Below are positions 35,901 to 47,100 of a DNA stretch of 64,000 nt, piece by piece. Under the pieces are notes generated by a model. That model searched no databases. It saw only the letters and a program-made list of their open reading frames with translations, and was not told the origin of the DNA. Source of the stretch: Symbiodinium natans. Its lineage: Eukaryota > Sar > Dinophyceae > Suessiales > Symbiodiniaceae. How positions within the stretch are numbered: the stretch's first letter is position 1; the number at the start of each line of letters is the position of its first letter. The position numbers were made by a program, and so were the translations under genes. The stretch is taken from NCBI GenBank assembly GCA_905221605.1, contig CAJNDS010000402.1, forward strand, positions 248,001 to 312,000, read 5' to 3'.

Positions 35901-38900
35901 GGGGTGATCCCTTCAAAAAGGCTTGTAGGACAACTGATGCACGGCGTAGCTCCACTGGCACCCTCGACACCAGGGCGTGGGCAGGTTGTTCTCCACAGGC
36001 GCCTGCAGATATGCTGTCTCAGCCACTGCACAGTGAGTTCGTTCACAAATTTCCATCGTGCATCTCACGATAAGGTGTGGACGTAGCTTCTCAGAGTCTC
36101 TAGAAAAAACCCTTGGGGCCCATCTCCCCGATGCCAGAGGGCCATCCAACAAGTTCGGGTAGGCATGCATACATATATATATATATAGAATGTAATATAA
36201 TGTACTATAATATCATAACATATCATATCCTCTATATATATATATGTATATATGACATCCGCCAGGTTCATGACAGCCAACATGGGAACAACATCGATGG
36301 GGCCTTGCTATAATGGCCCTGTACAGTCAACATCCGCATCCCCAACGAATCCGGGATAAAGTCCACCTACGGTCTCAAAATCTACAAGAGCAAAGCGGAT
36401 GAACAAAGTAAAATTGAGTCTTGGGCCGTAAGCCTTCATTTCGCGCGCGCACGACCCTTATATTCAGAGATGCAGCCGGGGAGGGGGTCAGACCTTTAGG
36501 CTACATGTGCTGAGTTCCTCCTTGGCATCGTGGCCTTGCGGGAGAAGAGGAAGTTTTGCAGCTTCAAATCCCGGTGACCTCGAAGAACCGACTTTGCTTG
36601 GAGACAGGCCCAGGTAGGCTATGGTAGGCTTTGTAGGCATGTCAGGAATGAGCCAAGAAACCCTGAAATCCCAATGCCGAGTCACTGTTGCTGTTGTGCT
36701 ACTACAGTTTGCTAAGCTCTGGGATTGCAAGGGAGCAGAACCATGCGGCCACTGTCCCTGCATGATGTACACTACCATCCAGAGGGCGGCACCAAAGTAC
36801 CTCGAGTATGCTGTTAACGGCATGCACCAGCTGCATTGAGTAGCACGTGGGCGTGTTCAGTAGAAGCTGTTGCGCAGTAGAAGCTGTAGGGTTGAAATGA
36901 TGTTGAACATTACAATGCATCAGAGGTCTCCTCGAAGCCCTGACAAGGCTCTGGGATTCTGATGAGAAAGGCTGAAAGAGGCGGCGCTTTACTTATGTTC
37001 TTTTCCTGCGTTTCGTGTCATATCCAGCGAATTATGTGAGAGGAACTTTTTCGGGGCGGCGAAATCTGACCACAGCCATGCGAAATCACGTCGACATCCA
37101 TGGCAAAACGGGCGGCGCCCGAGTGTTGGCATCTCAGCTGCGCACAAATGCTTTTGCAGTTGTGGAGATAAGAGACCTCGGCAAGAATGCGAAGGATAGT
37201 CAAGAGAACTGCCACTGCCATCTTCTTGATCATCACGATCCCCTCTTTAGCAGCACATAAGCGCTGGCCAGAAGCGAGCCTTTAGTCAAGTCACGGCCTA
37301 GAAAACTACCATCAACTACCTGCGCAGTCCTGCGACCTATCTTGTGAGTTGTTCGGTATTGATACGAAGCTATCTGAGCGTATGGCTGCTTTTAAAATTT
37401 GGTCCATCAGGATCGCGGCCTTCGGGACCCATGCGCAGCAAGTGCTATGCAGGGTTCGACTATCTCTTGGTGGTGGAGGGCCAAGTCCTAGATGCAAGGT
37501 TTCATACACTGGTTGGACAACGAAAGCCCCCATACGAAATGTGAAATTTCGATGAAGGCAGCTGAGGCTTGACATTCACGCGACTGCGGGGGCCTTTTAC
37601 TTGCAACGAGCCATTGGGTCTCTAGGCAGTTCGGCAGACGGAGGCAAGTTGCGGCGTGTCTAGGGTGTCCAGGCTACAAGCCCTGCCCGTTGCGGCAGCA
37701 AAGGACTGGGCCTCAGGAATAACAATCCTCAAGTTTCTACTTCGTGGCAGAATTAAGGAAGCCAGCTCGAGGATCATGGGACAGGTGGGGAGAGCTGCTG
37801 GCCTGGTGCTCGCTATATGGGCCACCTTGCCCCTTCATGTGCTTGTCTAAGTCGCCACCGGCGCAGAGCTCCATGACCTCAGCAATTGCGGCCCCCGATA
37901 TTCATGCTGCGGGGTTGAAGGGGGGAAGAGGGGGAAGAGTGGGAAGGGGGAAGGGGGGAAAGGGGGAAGGGGGGAAGGGGGAAGGGGGAAGAGGGGGGGG
38001 GGTTTTCGATCACTTACCGCAGGAATGTGAAAGGAGCCGTCGCGATGATCCCGATCGAGCCCGCTGCCAAATACATCTGGGACTTGTCCTCAAAAGTTTC
38101 ATGGAGCTTCACCACGTTTGGGTGGTCCGTCCTTAGCTGTTCTGAATTGGTCACTGTTCAAGTCTAAGTAGCATCTAGTAGCCTTCCTGGCCGGATGTGA
38201 AACGTCAGACTTCGATAAGGTCCCTGCAGCTTCATGATGTCGATCTCACTGCGAATCTCCAAACGTTTCTGTTTGGCTTTGGCCTCACAGCACCGTGCCC
38301 AAGGCTCCACCACTCCATGTTAAACGAGTTCCTTTGACTGGCATACCTTGGGCAACCCATTCATCTGCATCAGGATAACATGCCCCGGAATCAGAGAGAA
38401 GAGAGGAGAATCACCCGCGGCTCTTTGCCAGAGATTGGGATACAAAGTTTCAGACATACCGTGATGGCCAGAGACGGCTACAGCAGTGCGCTGGTCCGCT
38501 TTGCAGCTGCTGCCTTGGAAATTCCATGAGCATCATGAGCAATCGGCCTGCAACAGATTTCAGCCTTGCGGTGGAGAGTAAGTTACATTTGGTGTACGTC
38601 TTTTGGGCTTTTGGACATCAGAGAGCTCAGACTCGACCTCGCTGATGCAGCCTTTGGCGCCCAATTTGGGAAGCATCATGAGCATCCGCTGGGTATTGTT
38701 CTGGCCACACCGCCTCCTAAGCCCTACTAAGCCTCAGACGCTTGCAGAACAAACTGCCCCAGTGATTGGCGCCATTTGACGAGCCAGGAGGCGAGCATCA
38801 TGAGCATCCGCTGGGTATTGTTCTGGCCACACCGCCTCCTAAGCCCTACTAAGCCTCAGACGCTTGCAGAACAAACTGCCCCAGTGATTGGCGCCATTTG

Positions 38901-41900
38901 ACGAGCCAGGAGGCGAGCATCATGAGCATCAGCTGGGTATTGTTCTGGCCACACCGCCTCCTAAGACCTACTAAGCCTCAGACGCTTGCAGAACAAACTG
39001 CCCCAGTGATTGGCGCCATTTGACGAGCCAGGAGGCGAGCATCATGAGCATCCGCTGGGTATTGTTCTGGCCACACCGCCTCCTAAGCCCTACTAAGCCT
39101 CAGACGCTTGCAGAACAAACTGCCACAGTGATTGGCGCCATTTGACGAGCCAGGAGGCGAGCATCATGAGCATCCGCTGGGTATTGTTCTGGCCACACCG
39201 CCTCCTAAGCCCTACTANNNNNNNNNNNNNNNNNNNNNNNNNNNNNNNNNNNNNNNNNNNNNNNNNNNNNNNNNNNNNNNNNNNNNNNNNNNNNNNNNNN
39301 NNNNNNNNNNNNNNNNNTCAGACGCTTGCAGAACAAACTGCCCCAGTGATTGGGCGGCCATTGCGAGCCAGGAGGCGAGCATCATGAGCATCAGAGGGCA
39401 TTGTTCTGGCCACACCGCCTCCTAAGCCCTACTAAGCCTCAGACGCTTGCAGAACAAACTGCCCCAGTGATTGGCGCCATTTGACGAGCCAGGAGGCGAG
39501 CATCATGAGCATCAGCTGGGTATTGTTCTGGCCACACCGCCTCCCAAGCCCTACTAAGCCTCAGACGCTTGCAGAACAAACTGCTCCAGTGATTGGCGCC
39601 ATTTGACGAGCCAGGAGGCGAGCATCATGAGCATCAGCTGGGTATTGTTCTGGCCACACCGCCTCCTAAGCCCTACTAAGCCTCAGACGCTTGCAGAACA
39701 AACTGCCCCAGTGATTGGCGCCATTTGACGAGACAGGAGGCGAGCATCATGAGCATCAGCTGGGTTATTGTTCTGGCCACACCGCCTCCTAAGCCCGACT
39801 AAGCCTCAGACGCTTGCAGAACAAACTGCCCCAGTGACTGGCACCATTTGACGAAGAAAGGCGAGCATCATGAGCATCAGCTGGGTATTGTTCGCAGAAC
39901 AAACTGCCCCAGTGATTGGCGCCATTTGACGAGCCAGGAGGCGAGCATCATGAGCATCAGCTGGGTATTGTTCTGGCCACATCGCCTCCAAAGCCCTACT
40001 AAGCTCAGACGACGAGACAGGAGGCGAGCATCATGAGCATCAGCTGGGTATTGTTCTGGCCACACCGCCTCCTAAGCCCTACTAAGCCTCAGACGCTTGC
40101 AGAACAAACTGTCCCAGTGATTGGCGCCATTTGACGAGCCAGGAGGCGAGCATCATGAGCATCAGCTGGGTATTGTTCTGGCCACACCGCCTCCTAAGCC
40201 CTACTAAGCCTCAGACGCTTGCAGAACAAACTGCCCCAGCGATTGGCGCCATTTGACGAAGAAAGGCGAGCATCACGAGCATCAGCTGAATATTGTTCTG
40301 GCCACACCGCCTCCTAAGCCCTACTAAGCCTCAGACGCTTGCAGAACAAACTGCCCCAGTGATTGGCGCCATTTGACGAGCCAGGAGGCGAGCATCATGA
40401 GCATCAGCTGGCAGATTGTTCTGGCCACACCGCCTCCTAAGCCCTACTAAGCCTCAGACGCTTGCAGAACAAACTGCCTCAGTGATTGGCGCCATTTGAC
40501 GAGCCAGGAGGCGAGCATCATGAGCATCAGCTGGGTATTGTTCTGGCGCCACCGCCTCCTAAGCCCTACTAAGCCTCAGACGCTTGCAGAACAAACTGCT
40601 CCAGTGATTGGCGCCATTTGACGAGCCAGAAGGCGAGCATCATGAGCATCAGCTGGGTATTGTTCTGGCCACACCGCCTCCTAAGCCCTACTAAGCCTCA
40701 GACGCTTGCGGAACAAACTGCCCCAGTGATTGGCGCCATTTGACGAGACAGGAGGCGAGCATCATGAGCATCAGCTGGGTTATTGTTCTGGCCACACCGC
40801 CTCCTAAGCCCTACTAAGCCTCAGACGCTTGCAGAACAAACTGCCCCATTTGACGAGCCAGGAGGCGAGCATCATGAGCATCAGCTGGGTATTGTTCTGG
40901 CCACACCGCCTCCTAAGCCCCCTGACGAGCCAGGAGGCGAGCATCATGAGCATCAGCTGGGTATTGTTCTGGCCACACCGCCCCCTAAGCCCTACTAAGC
41001 CTCAGACGCTTGCAGAACAAACTGCTCCAGTGATTGGCGCCATTTGACGAGTCAGGAGGCGAGCATCATGAGCATCAGCTGGGTATCGTTCTGGCCACAC
41101 CGCCTCCTAAGCCCTACTAAGCCTCAGACGCTTGCAGAACAAACTGCCCCCGTGATTGGCGCCATTTGACGAGCCAGGAGGCGAGCATCATGAGCATCAG
41201 CTGGGTATAACTGCCCCAGTGATTGGCGCCATTTGACGAGCCAGGAGGCGAGCATCATGAGCATCAGCTGGGTATTGTTCTGGCCACACCGCCTCCTAAG
41301 CCCTACTCAGCCTCAGACGCTTGCAGAACAAACTGCTCCAGTGATTGGCGCCATTTGACGAGCCAGGAAGCGAGCATCATGAGCATCAGCTGGGTGTTGT
41401 TCTGGCCACACCGCCTCCTAAGCCCTACTAAGCCTCAGACGCTTGCAGAACAAACTGCCCCAGTGATTGGCGCCATTTGACGAGCCAGGAGGCGAGCATC
41501 ATGAGCATCAGCTGGGTATTGTTCTGGCCACACCGCCCCCTAAGCCTCAGACGCTTGCAGAACAAACTGCCCCAGTGATTGGCGCCATTTGACGGGCCAG
41601 GAGGCGAGCATCATGAGCATCAGCTGGGTATTGTTCTGGCCACACCGCCTCCTAAGCCCTACTAAGCCTCAGACGCTTGCAGAACAAGGAGGCGAGCATC
41701 ATGAGCATCAGCTGGGTATTGTTCTGGCCACACCGCCTCCTAAGCCCTGTTACTAAGCCTCAGACGCTTGCAGAACAAACTGCCCCAGTGATTGGCGCTA
41801 TTTGACGAGCCAGGAGGCGAGCATCATGAGCATCAGCTGCGTATGCTTCTGGCCACACCGCCCCCTTGGCGCCATTTGACGAGCCAGGAGGCAAGCATCA

Positions 41901-44082
41901 TGAGCATCAAATGGGCCTTGTTCTGGCCACACCGCCCCCTCAGCCTCAGACGCTTGCCCTAAGCCTCAGACGCGTGCAGAACAAACTGCCCCAGTGATTG
42001 GCGCCATTTGGCAAGCCAGGAGGCGAGCATCATGAGCATCAGCTGGGTATTGTTCTGGCCACACCGCCTCCTAAGCCCAGAACAAACTGCCCGAGTGATT
42101 GGCGCCATTTGACGAGCCAGGAGGCGAGCATCATGAGCGTCAGCTGCGTATGCTTCTGGCCACACCGCCCCCTAGAACAAACTTGCCCAGTGATTGGCGC
42201 CATGTGACGAGCCAGGAGGCGAGCATCATGAGCATCAGCTGGGTATTGTTCTGGCCACACCGCCTCCAAAGCCCTACTAAGCCTCAGAAGCTTGCAGAAC
42301 AAACTGCCCCAGTGATTGGCGCCATTTGACGAGCCAGGAGGCGAGCATCATGAGCATCAGCTGGGTGTTGTTCTGGCCACACCGCCCCCTAAGCCTCAGA
42401 CGCTTGCAGAACAAACTGCCCCAGTGATTGGTGCCATTTGACGAGCCAGGAGGCGAGCATCATGAGCATCAGCTGGGAATTGTTCTGGCCTAGCCTCAGA
42501 CGCTTGCAGAACAAGCTGCCCCAGTGATTGGCGCCATTTGGCGAACCAGGAGGCGAGCATCATGAACATCAGCTGGGTGTTGTTCTGGCCACACCGCCCC
42601 CTAAGCCTCAGAAGCATCATGAGCATGAGCTGGGTATTGTTCTGGCCACACCGCCCCCTCAGCCTCAGACGCTTGCAGAACAAACTGCCCCAGTGATTCT
42701 CGCGAGCCAGGAGGCGAGCATCATGAGCATCAGCTGGGTATTGTTCTGGCCACACCGTCCCCTAAGCCTCAGCACTTGCAGAACAAACTGCCACAGTGAT
42801 TGGTGCCAGTTGACGAGCCAGGAGGCAAGCATCATGAGCATCAGCTGGGTATTGTTCTGGCCACACCGCCCCCTAAGCCTCAGCACTTGCAGAACAAACT
42901 GCCCCAGTGATTGGCGCCTATTGACGAGCCAGGAGGCAAGCATCATGAGCATCAGCTGGGTGTTGTTCTGGCCACACCGCCCCCTAAGCCTCAGACGCTT
43001 GCAGAACAAACTGGTGATTGGCGCCATTTGACGAGCCAGGAGGCATCATGAGCATCAGCGGGGTATTGTTCTGGCCACACCGCCCCCTAAGCCTCAGACG
43101 CTTGCAGAACAAACTGCCCCATTTGACGAGCCAGGAGGCGAGCATCATGAGCATCAGCTGGGTATTGTTCTGGCCACGCCGCCCCGCAAGCCTCAGACGC
43201 TTGCAGAACAAACTGCCGCAGTGATTGGCGCCATTTGATGAGCCGGAACTGGGCATTGTTCTGGCCGCACCGCCCCCCTAAGCCTTGCAGAACAAACTGC
43301 CGCAGTGATTGGCGCCATTTGGCAAGCCAGGAGGCTTGCATCATGAGCATCAGCTGAGATTGTTCTGGCCACACTACCCCAAAGCCTCAGATGCTAGCAG
43401 AACAAACTGCCCCAGTGATTGGCACCATTTGGCGAGCTAGTAGGCGAGCATCATGAGCATCAGCTGGCTGTTGTTCTGGCCACACCGCCCCCTGAGCCTC
43501 AGACGCTTGCAGAACAAACTGGCGCCATTTGCCGAGCCAGGAGGCGAGCATCACTAGCATCAGCTGGATGTTGCCCCCTAGACACTTGCAGGCCGAACTG
43601 CCGTGATTGGCACCATTTGGCAAGTCAGGTGGATTGATCTGACGCGCATGGCAAGGCAGAGATCTGTCGATGCTGCGGCAGGAACGAAAAACGAAATTGG
43701 TTGCGTTTTCTGCCCCATACGTCATGAAAACTCCGCAGCGGTCGGCAGCAAGAATCTGCATCTGCCTTGGAGACCTTCTTGACAGCATATCTGTTCCCAG
43801 TCCCGAAGTTCTTGGCCTCAGGAATCCCTACACATGTCTAGCACATTCTCCAACACAAGCACGGCAAGGTCGGCCTCCACGACAAAGCCAAAGCCGCCTT
43901 CGCCCAGCTTCTCGCTTTGGAGATCGTAGAACTGCTTGATGTTGCCTCGGGCCACCGCTGGTTAGGGAAAGGTTGTTGGGATGAAGTAGTGGTGAATCGT
44001 GGTGAATCGCTTTAGACTCCTTGTTGCCCCCAAACCACGAGACCATGTCAGGGGCAACAAAACCAAGCTCGAGGGGTGCCAT
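32930..44082 (-). CDS. Ca2+/calmodulin-dependent-type Ser/Thr protein kinase (CDPK-like), at least 17 exons
   Basis: Exons: 44028-44082 (ATG), 43875-43957, 43766-43816, 38228-38283, 38068-38131, 37803-37877, 37210-37242, 37146-37176, 36527-36578, 35474-35541, 35333-35361, 35195-35254, 34931-34978, 34821-34879, 34484-34556, 33725-33771, 33674 leftwards, and 32930-32985. Phases close through 33725. Kinase landmarks in order: LGEGGFGFVVE (Gly loop), NRYAVKKVSK (catalytic Lys), EIRSEIDIMK (helix C Glu), HPNVVKLHETFED, VMELCAGGDL (hinge), SYLHNCKSICHRDLKLQNF (catalytic Asp), LKLADFGLA (Mg-binding DFG), GTVSYCSPQ (in place of APE), YDNSADLWSCGVIMY, PPFPGKNDAE, VRKGNYVFNDIAW, and SLVRRLLKYQPFDRAT. 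The catalytic residues are all kept, so it should be active. Exon 32930-32985 resembles an EF-hand loop (LDYKGMSLLSLND) with most Ca2+ ligands lost. The stop was not found. Confidence 0.9.
36173..36250. repeat. AT microsatellite pair
   Basis: Two (AT)n runs at 36173-36187 and 36231-36250 with AT-rich sequence between, inside the 35542-36526 kinase intron. Confidence 0.8.
37177..37209 (-). other. Candidate 33-nt mini-intron (GT-AG) in kinase helix E
   Basis: Read through, this stretch would insert 11 residues (LLTILRILAE and one Val) into helix E of the kinase, directly before SYLHN. Removing GTTCTC...GCCGAG, with the acceptor followed by G, gives IKKMAVA-VSYLHNCKSIC, which fits the invariant spacing to HRD. 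The length is a multiple of three and contains no stop, so retention would not break the frame. Confidence 0.55.
37918..38003. repeat. Polypurine (G/A) tract
   Basis: An 86-bp run of almost only G and A on the plus strand, which is polypyrimidine on the transcribed sense. It fills nearly half of the 190-nt kinase intron 37878-38067 and lies close to its acceptor. It could act as a very long polypyrimidine tract or form a triplex. Confidence 0.85.
38671..43630. repeat. 122-bp minisatellite array, about 40 copies, inside a kinase intron
   Basis: The period is 122 bp (identical start points at 38672, 38794 and 38916). The unit contains AGGCGAGCATCATGAGCATC, GTATTGTTCTGGCCACACCG and GCAGAACAAACTGCC. 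Copies are nearly identical at 38.7-41.5 kb and become truncated and diverged towards 43.6 kb, as expected at an array edge. The array fills about 90% of the 38284-43765 intron, between the exons for the catalytic Lys and helix C. The period is not a multiple of three, and frames stay open only over single units, so it is not coding. Confidence 0.95.
39218..39317. other. Assembly gap, exactly 100 N
   Basis: A round-number gap within the near-identical part of the minisatellite. The true array length is therefore unknown. Confidence 0.98.
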
Positions 44083-44112
44083 GGGGACCTTCTGGAGTTC
44101 AGAGTTGTCCAC

Positions 44113-47100
44113 ATTTCGTGAAACAAGCTTTCTGCGATTTCACGTCATTTGCTTGGGCTTTCAATCTGGTGGCTTTTTTTTGCAATGACCTCCGCGCTTC
44201 TAGCCGCTAGCTTCTTTCACTTGCCTTCCGGTATTGCAGATGCCTCGCGAAACTGCCCCCACCACCCGAAGGCTGCGTGATTTCTTTAAGGGGCAACTTG
44301 TCTGCGTATTCTGCTCCAGGAATACACCGGGACGACATTTTTTTCTGGACTTGGAAATGTCTTGTCACGACTCCATGCCTTGTCGCTTTCGCAGCCAAGC
44401 AAGCTGGGCAACGAAGTCCCCTCCAACCTGTCGTTGCAGCCGAGTGGCCAGTTGAATGCAAGATCAGGTTGTTGATCCTGACAGGCACACGTAACACTCG
44501 AGAGCCAATGACATGACAACCAGGTTCCGCAGCAGAGCTACTGATGCGGCACTGCCCCCAACCCCTCACCACCACTCCCGCCGCTAGAGCCGATATATCG
44601 GACGCTAATGATACAAAAAGAGAAATGGTCACACAGGTACGTTGTCTGAAAGGGTCATGTGGTAGCTATCCTACAGTTGGTTGGACGAAAAGGGCCCCAT
44701 CCCACACACCACATTACACGACCATCGAGCGTCATGGAACCGGAGCTGTTAGGACCAATCATGACGAGGAACAGCACGGCCCAACTGCAGCACCTGAATA
44801 TCCACAAACTCTTCGTGCCCCCACACAACTCACAGACTCGATATAAAACACTGGGAAGTTCCAAACGCCCCAGCAGGATGAGCTCGCTCGCTGCACAAGT
44901 TTTATGAACACGATCGACGTTACCATGCGCCTTCTCCAATACCAGTGCGAGTTGTCCTCATCTTTGTATCATGTATTCTGGCTCTTGCTGTTTTCCTATC
45001 AGGCCATGTCTCGCAATTTTAATCCTTCGTCTCCCGACCGTCTTATGCTCGTACGTTCGAGCAGCCTGCCAGTTGGGTCCCTGGCTGCTGCGTATTGCCA
45101 CATTCGCAGTGTTTGCATGGGACCTCCTGGAGTCCTTCTGTGATCTTTTGTGCATCTTATCATCAGAGAACGAATCCCAACCTCACCAGTCGCCGGGCTC
45201 CGAAGTGGCGGAAGGCCCACGACCAAACCCCGATGTGGTTTTCACTGTTGTGGAATGAGGCCCCGATTAGGTGCCCTGATATAGGGATCTGCCGAATCCC
45301 AAAAAGAGCACCCTGACTTAGCCACAATCAGCCCCCAGCAAAATGCCCAGCCTGCTGCTAAACTCAGTTGAAACATCCGCCCAACGCGACTTGGTGCCCT
45401 GGGATTGTGCAGCAACTGTCAGTATGGAACATGGCAACTAGAATCTAGAAATACAGTCACACGAGCTTGAGTTCAGTACTTGGGACACCGAGTGTCACTG
45501 CTTTGGCGCGGTTTAGTGTTAGGCTGCGAGCACCTTCATTGCCACGACAATTTTTCGTTGCCAAGCTCCCAGTACCACACCCCCCGAAAGTGCGAAACCC
45601 CGGCCGCACAAAAAAACCTAATGCCGTGCGTCCCGATCAGAACAAAACAACCTTGAGTCCTAGAGCACAACTTTGTGACCAGACTGAGAGATATATTTTG
45701 CGCAACCGGAGCCCTCCAGGCCGAGTCCAGAAGCTGAGACAGGCACGGCCTCCTCATCCTCAGACGGCTCAGATTGCGACCTCAGGCGCTGCCAAGCAAG
45801 GCCCCTCCAACGCGTCCGACGCACGTGTCACACAGCCACAACTCAACTTCAGCTCAGACCCCCTACAGCAGCAATTTGATTTCACCATCAACAAGAGGAT
45901 CCCGAGACCCCATGTTACATCTCTAGCAGCTGCCAGTAGTGCATGGCAAACAGGAACCATAACTATGCAGTCGCACCGCAGCGAGCAGCTCCAACATGTC
46001 AGATTGGGTGCAGGATTATAGACGTAGACCCTGACAAGCTACAAAGCCAAGGCGGCAGAGAATCTAGGCCTATGGGGGTGCAAACACTGATTTCAGAAAT
46101 CAGCTTGCGTGATGCTGACGTTCTGCCTCTGCCTCCTCATGCAGAAAGCCCCGCTGCCATGCTGGGAATGCACGGTCTCCCAGTTCATGTGCGGTCTGCA
46201 CGCAGGCAGCATTCTGGCGATGTTCTCTGGCGAAGCATGTTCGGCCTCCAGTACCAGCCGCCTCTCATTGCTGTTTTGCTAAAGATCAAGCATACCCTGG
46301 TTCTTGGAACGGTCATCGGCCCTTGGCGCGGCAATAGCAGCTACTCCACTGACAGTGGGAGACAAATCTGACACAGGCTGCTCTTCCCAGGTCGCGTCGG
46401 CTTTGCGACAATCTCGTCGGCACGATCAACCGATATCTTGCGGTCCGCGCTGTACATCTGGCGAAGACGGCTGAGACACACTTGAGCCACCGCAGTCAGT
46501 GCAAAAACTCGAGCACGCCTTCGAAGACAGTACACTTCAGGATGCAATCCTCGCATCAGTGACTTCTGCAGCCCCTCTACATGCGAATCTGGTCCCCGGC
46601 CCGTCTTCAGGCGCAGCAGTCGACTCCCTCCATCCAAGAGACTCTGCGCAAATGGACAAACGACTCATGAGGTGGACTACTGCGGTTCCAGAGCGGTCCA
46701 ACTAATGCTCCGTGATGGCACCATCAGTCCTAACACAATCTAAAGCTGTCGCTAGTGGAGGCTCAATCCTTGCACCAAAGCGGGAATGCCGCCACCCCAT
46801 CAGCAATCCTGCAGCAGCAGCCCCAGTCTGCTGTCTTGTCCCCTCAAGTCCGGCCATGCCTGGTTTGCGGCTTGGGAACTGGTGCCTCGTGTCAAGGGCT
46901 GCAAGAAGGGCTGCGACAAAGGTTGCTGGGCATATGGGACTTGTTGCCAGCTTTACCCTCTGAAGGGATGGCGGGACATCAGGCAGTTTTGCGATAGTGG
47001 GAGGCTGCTGGATATCAGCGTCAAGCCCTCTGCTACCTCACGGCTCGGAAAGCTTCGTTCTGTGGCTTCGGGATAGCAGTCACCAGAGAGCTCAACCCCC

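Noticed and set aside
38671-43630. CRISPR array or coding tandem-repeat protein
   Set aside because: Units are adjacent without unique spacers, and the 122-bp period shifts frame; it is a minisatellite.
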